Shown here piece by piece: positions 32,938 to 41,929 of a DNA stretch of 64,000 nt. Numbering within the stretch: the first letter of the stretch is position 1; the number at the start of each line of letters is the position of its first letter. The notes under the pieces are model-generated. The model was not told the DNA's origin. It ran no database searches and saw only the letters and a program-made list of their open reading frames with translations. Origin of the DNA: Acidobacteriales bacterium 59-55 (GTDB lineage: Bacteria; Acidobacteriota; Terriglobia; Terriglobales; Acidobacteriaceae); assembly GCA_001897435.1 (NCBI GenBank), contig MKSV01000002.1, positions 194,859 to 258,858 of the forward strand, read 5' to 3'. The translations under genes and the position numbers were made by a program.

Positions 32938-33089
32938 GGGAAGCCTCTGTGTTCAGCATCCACAGCGTTTTTGTTCGTCCTTCCGAGCCGCCTCCAGGCA
33001 ACAGAGCCTCTTTGCCTTTCCCGCCAACTCGTCTACCCTTCGACTGTCACCGCTTTTAGACAGACCCTGAACCGGGAAGGCAGACCCTC

Positions 33090-33719
33090 GTGCGCGTAGC
33101 TCTCTTCGGCGGCACCTTCGACCCTCCGCACCGCGGCCACCTCAGCGTCGCCCGAGCCGCGGCAGACGCCTTCCGTCTGGACTCAATCCTCTTCGCTCCC
33201 GCCGGACGCCAGCCCCTCAAGTCCAACGGCACCTCCACCTCCTTCGCCGACCGCCTCGCCATGACCGCCCTCGCCTGCGCGAGCGTTGATGACAGGAGCA
33301 AAGGCAGCATCGAAGACCCCCGCCTCCAGGCCTCCGCCCTCGATGCCCCCCGCGCCGACGGCCTGCCCAACTACACCGTCGACACCCTCGCCGAGCTTCG
33401 GCGAACCCGTCCCGGCGACACCCTCTTCAACCTCGTCGGCGCCGACAGCTTCCTCGACCTTCCCCGCTGGCGCGAGCCCGCCCGCCTGCTCGAACTCGCC
33501 GAGTGGATCGTCGCCGCCCGCCCCGGCTTCTCGCTCGAAGACCTCTCCGCGCTCCGCCTCACCCCCCATCAGCGCGCCCGCGTCCACCTGCTTGCCTCCA
33601 CCGACGAAGACATCTCGGCGACCGATCTCCGCCGCCGCCTGCAAACCGGCGACGACTGCCGCGGCCTCGTCCCCGCCGCCGTCTGCGATTACATCCGGCG
33701 CCACGGCCTCTACCGCTGA
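33090..33719 (+). CDS. nadD: Nicotinate-nucleotide adenylyltransferase
   Basis: A 209-residue enzyme that adenylates nicotinate mononucleotide in NAD synthesis. The nucleotidyltransferase motif GGTFDPPHRGHL is at residues 7-18 and the late ISATDLRRRL matches the ISxTxxR motif. Start GTG at 33090. Upstream lies a 150-base gap after hemB and the next gene is rsfS, a common nadD-rsfS pairing. Confidence 0.95.
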   Translation: MRVALFGGTFDPPHRGHLSVARAAADAFRLDSILFAPAGRQPLKSNGTSTSFADRLAMTALACASVDDRSKGSIEDPRLQASALDAPRADGLPNYTVDTLAELRRTRPGDTLFNLVGADSFLDLPRWREPARLLELAEWIVAARPGFSLEDLSALRLTPHQRARVHLLASTDEDISATDLRRRLQTGDDCRGLVPAAVCDYIRRHGLYR

Positions 33720-33843
33720 ATATCTCTATGTACCCCATGTCGCGCCCGCCGCTGGCATTCGCCGCCGCAACTCGCTACCATTGAAAATCCGGAGCACGAG
33801 ATCAGTACGGAGCCCCGGATGATTCTGCACCTCAAGGAGCCTC

Positions 33844-34395
33844 ATGCCATCCACGGAAACCAACCGTCTGCTTCTCGCCGCCGTGGCAGCCTGCGAAGAC
33901 AAGAAAGCTGAAGACATTCGGATTCTCGCGCTGGACCCGGCCGAGAGCGGCCTCACCGACTACTTCCTCATCTGCAACGGCACCAACGACCGCCAGAACG
34001 TCGCCATCACCGATGAGATCGAGCTGCGGCTCAAGCGCGAGTTCGGCGTCTATCCCAACTCCGTCGAAGGCCGCCGCCAGGCCGAGTGGATTCTGATGGA
34101 CTACGTGGACTTCATCGTCCACGTCTTCTCCGCCGAGAAGCGCGCCTTCTACGGCCTGGAGCGGCTGCGCAAGACCGCCACCACCCTCAGCGTCGCCGAA
34201 CTCAACGCCGAACTGAAGGCAGCCATCTCCAAGGCGCGTGCAAAGAAGGCTCCGGCAAAGAAGGCCGCAGCAAAGAAGGCTCCCGCGAAAAAGGCAGCAG
34301 CAAAGAAACCGGCGAAGGCGGCAGCAAAGAAAGTCGCAGCAAAAAAGACGCCTGCGAAAAAATCCGCCGCGGCGAAGAAGTCCGCCAAAAAATAA
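33844..34395 (+). CDS. rsfS: Ribosome silencing factor with Lys/Ala-rich tail
   Basis: Residues 1-125 are the RsfS/Iojap domain (DYFLICNGTNDRQNVAITDEI, then EGRRQAEWILMDYVDFIVHVF), which binds ribosomal protein L14 and blocks subunit joining during starvation. Residues about 131-183 form a tail of AKKAPAKK-like repeats, absent from typical RsfS (about 105-130 residues). Such tails bind RNA or DNA. The rlmH gene, often adjacent in other genomes, is here about 6 kb away. Confidence 0.93.
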   Translation: MPSTETNRLLLAAVAACEDKKAEDIRILALDPAESGLTDYFLICNGTNDRQNVAITDEIELRLKREFGVYPNSVEGRRQAEWILMDYVDFIVHVFSAEKRAFYGLERLRKTATTLSVAELNAELKAAISKARAKKAPAKKAAAKKAPAKKAAAKKPAKAAAKKVAAKKTPAKKSAAAKKSAKK

Positions 34396-34431
34396 CCTCG
34401 CAATCCGCGATCAAACAACGCGATCAAACAA

Positions 34432-34459
34432 AATGGCCCGCCAATTCCGGCGGGCCATT
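34432..34459. terminator. Rho-independent-type stem-loop after rsfS
   Basis: AATGGCCCGCC pairs perfectly with GGCGGGCCATT around a 6-base loop, followed by CCATTTAATTC. The same stem sequence is reused after the TonB receptor gene. Confidence 0.75.
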
Positions 34460-34577
34460 CCATTTAATTCAGCCTCTTACGCGGCAAAGAACGGCAAAGC
34501 ACAACGCCATTCCCACCGAAGCGGCGTGACAGCAATAAAAGCACGTCATCTCAATCGAAAGTCACAAACAAAAATGC

Positions 34578-34906
34578 ACGTCATCTCGACCGAAGGCGTG
34601 CGGCTTCATCGCACGCCGCAGCGGAGAGACCCCTGTATTTAGCCTTTGCACTTGCAGTTGCACTTGCACTTGCACTTGTAGTTGCAGTTGCAGTTGCAGT
34701 TGCAGTTGTAGTTGCAGTTGTAGTTGCAGTTGCAGTTGCAGTTGCAGTTGTAGTTGTAGTTGTAGTTGCAGTTGTAGTTGTAGTTGCAGTTGCAGTTGTA
34801 GTTGTAGTTGCAGTTGCAGTTGCACTTGCTTCTAGGTACGCCAAGGCTTTAGCCTTGGCCTCTATCGCCGAAGCCTAAAACGGGGCTTTAGCCCCTGGGG
34901 TATGCC
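34578..34906 (-). repeat. Composite repeat A-spacer-B
   Basis: Repeat A (34578-34640, inner stem GGCGTGCG...CGCACGCC), then a hexanucleotide spacer (about 34650-34830, TTGCAG/TTGTAG units), then block B (34833-34906) with hairpins GCCAAGGCTTTAGCCTTGGC and GGGGCTTTAGCCCC. The spacer reads as poly-Gln-Leu in one frame, which is not a gene. Confidence 0.85.
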
Positions 34907-34951
34907 TCTCTCTCCAACCAACCTCACATCTTCTCAACCTCGCTAAAATGC

Positions 34952-35044
34952 ACGTCATCTCGACCGGAGCGGCGGGGTCCCCGGCGAGTCCGCACTTGAC
35001 TCGCTGGGGTGCAAGCGAAGCGCAGCGGAGAGACCCCTGTATTT
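34952..35044 (-). repeat. Repeat A with enlarged centre
   Basis: Conserved arms flank a longer, partly palindromic centre (about 60 bases). No spacer or B block is attached. With the previous element it fills the rsfS to lipase gap; no gene is seen. Confidence 0.75.
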
Positions 35045-35122
35045 CGCCGTTCGATCGCGGCAGCCCCATCCTTTCGCGATGCCGCTGCGAAAGGATGGGG
35101 AACATGCCCGGCCGAAACCGCT

Positions 35123-36202
35123 CTAGTAGCCTGCTCCGAAGCGGGGGTTGCGCGCGGCCGCAATCCTCGGCGACAGCACCGGCGGCGCGATCGTAAGCCC
35201 GGGCCGAGCCTTATCCAGAACCGGACGCGGCAGGTAGCTTCCCTTGTACGGCGATGAGACAGCCTCGGCCATTCTCAGCTCCGGCGTCACAATCGTCTGG
35301 ATCAGCGGCGCGCCCAGCAGCCCCAGGTAGATGTTGCACTGGTGCTGGTAGGCCACCTCGGCGATGAAGGTAGTGCTGCTGGGGGAGGCAGCGCCGGTCA
35401 ACTCCGTGCCCGCTCCGTTGGGCTGCGTGTAGACGGAGTTGTAGTGCAGCTCGCTCGCAATCAGCGCGGCTTCCAGCCCGTCGATCGTGTCCTTCGCCCA
35501 ACTGGGCGTCGGAATGCCGATGCCGCTGTAGATCCACTCCAGCTCCAGCAGACTCCCCCAGGCGTGCGGAATCGCGTCAAGCGAGTTCCAGTAGCGATAG
35601 CTATTGGGGAGTCTCGCGTTGAAGCCGATAGCAAACGGACCGTTGCCCGCGCTGGGCGCGGCGTAGGTGTAGACCTGCGTGTTGGGATCGGGCGTGCTGC
35701 CCGAGGGACCGCGCTGATAAGAGAGCCACGACCCGAGCACCGTAGCCAGGTTGCCGCCGAGGCTATGCCCGGTGACGGTGACGGTCGCGGTCGAAGGAAT
35801 GGTATTCGTAAGATAGTCGCCGAGCGTCTGCCCATTCCATGTCGCAAGGGTCAGATTGCTGGCCTGCGTATACGAGCCGTAGGAAAGCATCGCCTGCGGC
35901 TGCGCGGGAAGATAAGGCCACGCGCTTTGATAAGTGACATAGAGGTTGTAAAACCAGTTGTACAGCGTGTCGATGCTGACGCTGGTCTCGCTGCCGCGAA
36001 TCGCGAGCGCGTAGTTGCCCGTCGATGCGCTCTTCGCCACGTAGCAGAGATTGCCGTAGGCATCGTCATACGGTCCCCAGACGACAGACCAGTCGCCCCC
36101 GGTCGCATAACTTGTGTTCTGTAGCTGGCCGCTGATGTCGCTGGAATAAGCGATTGCGGAAAGGGTCATCATAACGGCCGAATCGGGCCAGGAGGTGCTC
36201 AT
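35123..36202 (-). CDS. Class 3 lipase-like alpha/beta hydrolase
   Basis: A 359-residue protein with the nucleophile elbow VTGHSLGG (Ser147) after a strand, as in class 3 lipases, and YTYAAPSAGN after it. An acidic residue (SLDAIPHAW) and a His later complete a plausible triad. No signal peptide is evident. Substrate unknown. It stands alone between repeat blocks. Confidence 0.8.
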   Translation of the reverse strand: MSTSWPDSAVMMTLSAIAYSSDISGQLQNTSYATGGDWSVVWGPYDDAYGNLCYVAKSASTGNYALAIRGSETSVSIDTLYNWFYNLYVTYQSAWPYLPAQPQAMLSYGSYTQASNLTLATWNGQTLGDYLTNTIPSTATVTVTGHSLGGNLATVLGSWLSYQRGPSGSTPDPNTQVYTYAAPSAGNGPFAIGFNARLPNSYRYWNSLDAIPHAWGSLLELEWIYSGIGIPTPSWAKDTIDGLEAALIASELHYNSVYTQPNGAGTELTGAASPSSTTFIAEVAYQHQCNIYLGLLGAPLIQTIVTPELRMAEAVSSPYKGSYLPRPVLDKARPGLTIAPPVLSPRIAAARNPRFGAGY

Positions 36203-36550
36203 CGGTTGCTCCTTTTGGTTGAAAAGCGGAAAGGTTGAGCAACAGCAGAGCCGGACGAGCAGAACAAAGGAAGCCAGCGGAACAGCAAACGCACAGGATT
36301 CAGATAAGGATCGATCTCCGTGTGAACACCACTATAACCGAACAGTGAGCGCAATTTGACGAACAGCGGGCGCAATTCTCCTGCAAGAAATATAGGGAGG
36401 TCTTCGAGGTGCATAGGGAGCTTTGGCGACCCATGTCACCTCAACCTGCACAACCAAATCACGTCATCTCGACCCACGCAACTCAACTCGCGCAACCGCC
36501 AAAGCACGTCATCTCGACCCACGCAACTCAACTCGCGCAGCCGCCAAAGC
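36203..36550 (-). repeat. Intergenic region with half copies of repeat A
   Basis: No gene is supported. Two A half-elements (ACGTCATCTCGACC at 36461 and about 36506) lie in a 45-base tandem duplication, just before the full A copy at 36551. The part next to the lipase start (36203-36400) shows nothing recognisable. Confidence 0.6.
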
Positions 36551-36903
36551 ACGTCATCTCGACCGGAGGCGGCGCATTTGCCGCCGCAGTGGAGAGACCC
36601 CTGTATTTGCCGTTGCCGTTGCCTTTGCCTTTGCCGTTGCCTTTGCCGTTGCTTGCCCTTGCTGTTGCCTTTGCCGTTGCCGTTGCCGTTGCCTTTTGCC
36701 GTTGCCCTTGCCCTTTGCCCTTGCCCTTTGCCCTTGCCCTTTGCCCTTGCCCTTTGCCCTTGCCCTTTGCCTTTGCCTTTGCCGTTGCCTTTTGCCGTTG
36801 CCTTTGCCTTTTGCCGTTGCCGTTGCTTCTAGGTAGGCCAAGGCTTTAGCCTTGGCTCTCTCCGCGCCACAAAAAAGGGGGCTTTAGCCCCTGGGGTATG
36901 CCT
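36551..36903 (-). repeat. Composite repeat A-spacer-B
   Basis: A (36551-36608, inner stem GGCGGC...GCCGCC), a hexamer-type spacer (GTTGCC/TTTGCC units, 36610-36825), then B (36830-36903) with GCCAAGGCTTTAGCCTTGGC and GGGGCTTTAGCCCC. Same order as the copy at 34578. Confidence 0.85.
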
Positions 36904-36944
36904 TCCTCGCCCCTTCTAAAAAATAGCCGATGCCTGTCGCACGA

Positions 36945-36974
36945 CAATGGCCCGCCGGTTACGGCGGGCCATTG
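36945..36974. terminator. Stem-loop terminator after the TonB receptor
   Basis: CAATGGCCCGCC pairs with GGCGGGCCATTG around a 6-base loop. It lies 22 bases beyond the stop of the minus-strand receptor gene and has the same stem as the rsfS terminator. Confidence 0.7.
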
Positions 36975-36995
36975 TCCTTGCGCTTCTCCGAAGCG

Positions 36996-39900
36996 CTAGA
37001 AGATCAGTTTCAGCGCTCCCTGGATCTGCCGGGCGCCGGTGGTGCCGTCGTTCTGCCCGACCTGCGACTGCGAGACCCCGAAGGTCGGCGAGTCGATTCC
37101 CAGCGAGGAGAACACCGGAGCAGTGAGATTGGGATGGTTGAAGACGTTGTAGCTCTCCGCCCGGAAGACCAGCTTGACCTGCTCGCGCAGCGTCTGCGTC
37201 TTCTGGAAGACCACGTCGGTATCGACGTAGCCCGGGCCATGGAACTTGTTGCGGTGGATGGAGACGCTCTGGCCGAAGGGCGCATTGGCGAAGGCCGCGG
37301 CCGACGGGCCGACGATCTTGCCCGACGCGACGGCAGTCCCGCGCTTCGAGGGATATGGCGCTCCAATCATCTGCGGACGGTTGGTCACGCCGGTGTGGAG
37401 ATTATCCACCGTGCCGCGAAGGTCGAACGGCAGGCCACCCTGAATCTGCTGGATGCCGGAGATCTGAATCCCCTCGAAGACATGCCCCAGCAAGCCGCTG
37501 TTCAGCCGCGACTTCCCGATGCCGATGGGCAGGCTATAGCTGGCCGCGGCGGTTCCGCGGTGGCGAACGTCGGAGTCGGAGTTGCCGTACTCCGGCCCCA
37601 GGTCGAAGCTGTTGCGCGGAAGCCCGCTGCCGCCGGCCCCGGGAACGATGGCATCGGACCCGTTATCGAGCGAGTGCGCATAGGTGTAGCTGCCGGTGAG
37701 GGTCAGGCCGCCAAACTGTCCCGAGAGCCGCGTCTGCAGCGCGTTGTAGTTGCTGCTGACCACCGACGTCTGGAAGAGCGTATGCAGAAAGGCCGTATTG
37801 TTGACGCGCGGGTCAAAGTCGGCGCCGCCGAGATAGAGCGCATTGAGCTGCAGCGAGGCCGGGTTGACGCCGGCGGCCAGCGATTCCTGCACCAGGTTCG
37901 GCTGCGGAGGATTGCCGTCGATCTCGCGCAGTCCGTGGGTGCTGTGGTTGCCCACGTAGTTCACCTCAAGAGCCACCCGGTTGGTGAGCTGGTGCTGGAT
38001 GCCGATGTTGTAGCTTTCGCTGGTCGGCATCTTGAGGTTGGGGTCGATGAGGACCGGCGTGTTGTATTCCCCGTCGCCGATCGAAGCCGAGGGCGTCAGC
38101 GCGCCGGGGAAGGCAATCGTCGCAACCGTCGGCGTATCGGGTGTCGCGTCGAACGGATAGTCGTTGAAGGTCGCCTGGTAGGGCGGGTTGGACTTCGCGT
38201 TGCCGAACAGATTGTCGAAGATGCGGTCGTGGAAGATGCCGAAGCCGCCGCGAATCGCCGTCCTGCCGTCGCCGTGCAGGTCGTAGGCAAAGCCGATGCG
38301 CGGCTCGATCAGCTTCCAACTGTCGGCATAGAGCTGCCGTCCCGTTCCCGGGCCGACCGAGGTGAAGACGAAGCCGTCGGCAGGCGTGGCAATCGACGTA
38401 TCGCCGTAGTAGTTGGAGAGATTTCCGTCCTTCTCATACGGCACGCCGTTGAAGGCGTAGCGCAGGCCGATAATGGCGGTGAACTTTGGTGTGACCTTCC
38501 AGGTATCCTGCGCGAACGCCGCCCACTCATGCTGGCGGAAGCGGCTCAGGTCGCTGGCGCGGCGAATGCCCTCGCGGGTAAAGAACTGGTTCTCGGCATT
38601 GTTGGAGACCGCGCCCTGAGCTCCCCAGACCAGATCCTCAAAGCCCCGCACGCTGGGAGAGTTGCTGTCCCCGGCGAACTGGTAGGACGGATAATCCGGG
38701 CCGAAGGTGCTGTACACGTCCATCGAGAGAAGGTCGCGCGACGAAAAGTCGTCGAAGTTGTTGTCCTTGACGCTGCGGTACTCGCCGCCGAACTTGAACG
38801 AATGCGCGCCACGGGTGACGGTAAATGTGTCGGCCAGAAAGATCGTCGAGCTCAGCCTCGCCTGCGCGTTGCTGTCGCCGAGATCGGTGCACCCGAACGT
38901 AAAGAAGTAGGGGATGCTTACGTCGCGGCCCTTGCCGAAGCCGTCCACGCCGGTGATTGCGTCGATCGGGCCGTGGTTGCAGTAGAAGCCCGCATTGGCC
39001 TGGTTGTAGCCCGCGCGAAAGAGATTGGTGGTGTTGGCCGAGAGCGCCGAGGCCAGCGAGATCACGCCGTTGTGGCTGGTGCTGATCACCGAGGTGGCGC
39101 CATAGCCGGGCAGAACCTCATCGAAGAAGGGATTGCCGTCGGCCGAGTGGTTATAGATGTAACGAACCGTGAGCTGATGCTTGTCCGTCAGCTTATGGTC
39201 CAGCCGGCCGGTGAGGTTGTAGCTGTTGAGCGGATCGGGCGAGGGAAAGAAGTACGTTGTGCTGACTCCATCGCCGTTGTCGGCCTGTCCCACCGGCGCG
39301 ATCGCCAGGATCTTCGCCACCGCCGGATCCTGTCCCAGACCGGAGAGGTTATCGGGGTTCGTGGAGGGATTGCTGAGATCGACCGCGGTCTCGCTGCCGT
39401 CGATCGGATCGATATACGTGAACTTGCCCGTCTTGAAAGCAGCGGTCGGAGTCGTCTGAAACGAGGTTCGCGTGGTGCGGAAGCGCTGCACCTCCCCGTT
39501 GAGGAAGAAGAAGGTGTGGTCCTTCCAGATCGGGCCGCCGAGCGAAGCTCCGAAGTCGTTGCGGATGTAGGGGTCCTGCTTGCCGTCTTCCTTCTTGTTG
39601 AAGTAGTCGCGCGCTCCCAGCGCGTTGTAGCGGCCGAACTCATACGCGCTGCCGTGGAACTTGTTGCCGCCGCCGCGCGTGATCACGTCGATGATCGCGC
39701 CCGTGTTGCGGCCGAACTCCGCGTCGAAGTTGTTGGTGATGACGCGGAACTCCTGCGTCGAGTCCGGGTTCGCCGCCGAGATGCCGCCCTGCCCGCCCGG
39801 AACCGAGGTATCGTTGTTGTCCGAGCCGTCGAGCATGAAGTTGTTGTTGCGCTCGCGCTGCCCGTTGACCGAGAATCCGCCGACATTGTTGGCCGATGTC

Positions 39901-40385
39901 ACCACGCCGGGCGACAGCAGCACCAGTTGGTAGGGATCGCGCAGGATCAGCGGCAGATCATTAATCTGCTTCGAGTCGACCACCGTCGAGAGCTGGAAGC
40001 TGCTGGTCTCGACCGGAGCCACCGTCACGTCCTGCACGTCGACCGAGGCCACCGCGCCCGCCAGCGAGAGCGTAAAGTTCACCGGAAGCGTCGCCGCGAC
40101 GTTCAGAATGACGCTCTTGCGCGAGAGCGTCTGGAAGCCCGGAGCTTCAACCGTGACCGTGTAAACCGACGGCGGCAGCGCGGCGAAGTCATAGATACCC
40201 GCCGAGGTCGTGGTCGTCGTCCGCGTCAGTCCCGTGGACTCGGACGTCACCGTCACCGTCGCGCCGGGAACCAGAGCCCCCGCCGGATCGAAGACCTGGC
40301 CGGTTACCGTACCCGTCTGCCCAACTGCAACTCCCACCATCGATACCAAGGCCAAAACCGCAACGCCCAGCTTTTTGAAACCCAT
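36996..40385 (-). CDS. Oar-like TonB-dependent outer-membrane receptor
   Basis: A 1,129-residue protein with a signal peptide (MGFKKLGVAVLALVSMVGVAVG), an N-terminal carboxypeptidase-regulatory-like domain (TVTGQVFDPAGALVPGATVTV), a plug-like region (FSVNGQRERNNNFMLDGSDNND) and a long beta-barrel section. This architecture is strongly expanded in Terriglobia. It probably imports oligosaccharides or other nutrients, though the ligand is unknown. A very long antisense ORF on the plus strand is a GC-rich shadow. Confidence 0.9.
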   Translation of the reverse strand: MGFKKLGVAVLALVSMVGVAVGQTGTVTGQVFDPAGALVPGATVTVTSESTGLTRTTTTTSAGIYDFAALPPSVYTVTVEAPGFQTLSRKSVILNVAATLPVNFTLSLAGAVASVDVQDVTVAPVETSSFQLSTVVDSKQINDLPLILRDPYQLVLLSPGVVTSANNVGGFSVNGQRERNNNFMLDGSDNNDTSVPGGQGGISAANPDSTQEFRVITNNFDAEFGRNTGAIIDVITRGGGNKFHGSAYEFGRYNALGARDYFNKKEDGKQDPYIRNDFGASLGGPIWKDHTFFFLNGEVQRFRTTRTSFQTTPTAAFKTGKFTYIDPIDGSETAVDLSNPSTNPDNLSGLGQDPAVAKILAIAPVGQADNGDGVSTTYFFPSPDPLNSYNLTGRLDHKLTDKHQLTVRYIYNHSADGNPFFDEVLPGYGATSVISTSHNGVISLASALSANTTNLFRAGYNQANAGFYCNHGPIDAITGVDGFGKGRDVSIPYFFTFGCTDLGDSNAQARLSSTIFLADTFTVTRGAHSFKFGGEYRSVKDNNFDDFSSRDLLSMDVYSTFGPDYPSYQFAGDSNSPSVRGFEDLVWGAQGAVSNNAENQFFTREGIRRASDLSRFRQHEWAAFAQDTWKVTPKFTAIIGLRYAFNGVPYEKDGNLSNYYGDTSIATPADGFVFTSVGPGTGRQLYADSWKLIEPRIGFAYDLHGDGRTAIRGGFGIFHDRIFDNLFGNAKSNPPYQATFNDYPFDATPDTPTVATIAFPGALTPSASIGDGEYNTPVLIDPNLKMPTSESYNIGIQHQLTNRVALEVNYVGNHSTHGLREIDGNPPQPNLVQESLAAGVNPASLQLNALYLGGADFDPRVNNTAFLHTLFQTSVVSSNYNALQTRLSGQFGGLTLTGSYTYAHSLDNGSDAIVPGAGGSGLPRNSFDLGPEYGNSDSDVRHRGTAAASYSLPIGIGKSRLNSGLLGHVFEGIQISGIQQIQGGLPFDLRGTVDNLHTGVTNRPQMIGAPYPSKRGTAVASGKIVGPSAAAFANAPFGQSVSIHRNKFHGPGYVDTDVVFQKTQTLREQVKLVFRAESYNVFNHPNLTAPVFSSLGIDSPTFGVSQSQVGQNDGTTGARQIQGALKLIF

Positions 40386-40709
40386 AAGACTTGAACCCTC
40401 AACTCAGAAATTGGAGAAATAAAAACGGCTGCCCGTGAAATTCAGACGCTGTCTTCCAATAGGATTGATGCCGCAATCACAGCCTGCGATCCTGCCTTTC
40501 GCAAATTCCCTGTAAAGGTCATCGGCGAAACTCCGCAAAAGTGAATAGCGAATCTGTTGAAGACCTGCATGTTGGATTCCATCTTCCATTCGACTGCAAG
40601 AAATTGCAAACAAGAGGACAAAATGTAGTTAACATGGTCTGACAATATGGAATACGGGATAATTCGATTCTATGTTCCGCAAAAATGGATTTTTATTTGA
40701 AGAATATCT
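40386..40709. other. Promoter-bearing gap between receptor and rlmH
   Basis: About 320 bases, relatively AT-rich, without repeat elements or a supported gene. It should hold the divergent promoters. No confident -35/-10 pair was picked. Confidence 0.4.
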
Positions 40710-41165
40710 ATGAAAATTAGCCTCGCTGCCGTCATGCCGCGCCGCACCCGATCGAAGTCCGAGGCGACCGACCGCCTGCTGGCCGACTACATCGAACGTT
40801 CGAGCCGCTACCTGCCCTGCGAGTCGCAGACCTTCGAGGACGAATCCGCCTTTCTTGCCTGGCTGACCCACCAGTCCGGCCGCAGCCCCATCCACGCCAT
40901 CCTGCTCGACAGCCGCGGCCGGCAGTTCTCGTCGGAGGAGTTCGCCGCCCGTCTCGGCACTCTGCGCGACAGCGGTACCCAGCGGCTGGTGCTGGCGATC
41001 GGCCCGGCCGACGGATGGTCATCCGCCGCGCTCGACCAGGCCGGCCTCCTGTTCTCGCTGGGACGAATCACCCTGCCGCACCAACTGGCCCGGGTCGTGC
41101 TCGCCGAGCAGGTCTACCGCGCCCTGACCATCCTCGCCGGCCACCCCTACCACTCAGGGCATTAG
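40710..41165 (+). CDS. rlmH: 23S rRNA pseudouridine-1915 N3-methyltransferase
   Basis: A 151-residue SPOUT methyltransferase. The SAM knot segment FAIGP-type (LVLAIGPADGW) and the ending SLGRITLPHQLARVVLAEQVYRAL are diagnostic. It acts on 70S ribosomes at the subunit interface. GAAGAATAT lies a few bases before the ATG. Normal length for the family. Confidence 0.95.
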   Translation: MKISLAAVMPRRTRSKSEATDRLLADYIERSSRYLPCESQTFEDESAFLAWLTHQSGRSPIHAILLDSRGRQFSSEEFAARLGTLRDSGTQRLVLAIGPADGWSSAALDQAGLLFSLGRITLPHQLARVVLAEQVYRALTILAGHPYHSGH

Positions 41166-41321
41166 GCATCAAGAGATTCAGAGCATTAGGTATTAAGAGA
41201 CCTTTATTCGTGATTCCCGCATTAAGAGACCTTTGTTTGTCATTCCCGAAGGGAATCCGCGTTTCGCCCGAATCAAGCACATAACACCGCACGTCATCTC
41301 GACCGAAGCACATAACACTGC
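41166..41321. repeat. Repeat-rich spacer before a composite element
   Basis: Contains a GTCATTCCCGAAGGGAAT palindrome (about 41238), also found at 47926 and 48837, and a half copy of repeat A (41291-41303). Short direct repeats (RAGAGACCTTT, AGCATTAGG) occur. No gene seen. Confidence 0.5.
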
Positions 41322-41605
41322 ACGTCATCTCGACCGGAGCGAAGCGCAGTGGAGAGACCCCTGTATTTCGCCGTTGCCGTTGCCGTTGCCGTTGTCGTTG
41401 CAGTTGCAGTTGCAGTTGCCGTTGCCCTTGCTCTTGCTGTTGCTGTTGCCGTTGCCCTTGCTCTTGCAGTTGCCCTTGCTCTTGCAGTTGCCGTTGCAGT
41501 TGCAGTTGCAGTTGCCGTTGCTCTTGCCTCTAGGTACGCCAAGGCTTCAGCCTTGGCCCTCTATGGCCAGCCACAAAACAGGGGCTTCAGCCCCTGGGGT
41601 ATGCC
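41322..41605 (-). repeat. Composite repeat A-spacer-B
   Basis: A (41322-41368, inner GCG-CTT-CGC type), hexanucleotide spacer of GTTGCC, GTTGCA and CTTGCC units (41370-41525), then B (41530-41605) with both hairpins. First of two tandem composites. Confidence 0.85.
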
Positions 41606-41626
41606 CCGTTCCTCTTTCAAAAAAGC

Positions 41627-41815
41627 ACGTCATCTCGACCGAAGCGAAGCGCAGTGGAGAGACCCCTGTATTTCGCAGTTGCCGTTGCCGTTGCCGTTGC
41701 CGTAGCCGTTGCTCTTGCTGTTGCTCTTGCTCTTGCCTCTAGGTACGCCAAGGCTTCAGCCTTGGCCCTCTATAGCAGCCAATCAACAAGGGGCTTCAGC
41801 CCCTGGGGTATGCCC
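41627..41815 (-). repeat. Composite repeat A-spacer-B, second tandem copy
   Basis: A (41627-41673), a shorter spacer (about 60 bases) and B (41739-41815). Same order and orientation as the preceding copy, only 21 bases away. The remaining bases to 41929 hold no recognisable feature. Confidence 0.85.
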
Positions 41816-41929
41816 CGTTCCTCTTTCAAAAAAGCACCGCCTGCATTTCGCCATAGCGATGCCAGTCCGAATTAATCCGGAGAGCATTTCAAGCAGGCCT
41901 CGATCCAATATCGTCGACGGCAATGCAAT

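Noticed and set aside
34562..34844. ORFs encoding poly-Gln-Leu or Ala-Thr repeats over hexamer spacers (also 36423-36849, 41294-41742, 51421-51948)
   Set aside because: They only translate the GTTGC-N minisatellite; frames differ between copies and there are no start signals.
36199..36414. 71-codon minus-strand ORF before the lipase gene
   Set aside because: No ribosome-binding site, no motif, and it runs into repeat DNA; kept as unsupported.
36930..40394. A 1,154-codon plus-strand ORF opposite the TonB receptor gene
   Set aside because: It is an antisense shadow of a high-GC gene: Arg/Val/Glu-rich, no domains, while the minus strand encodes a clear receptor.
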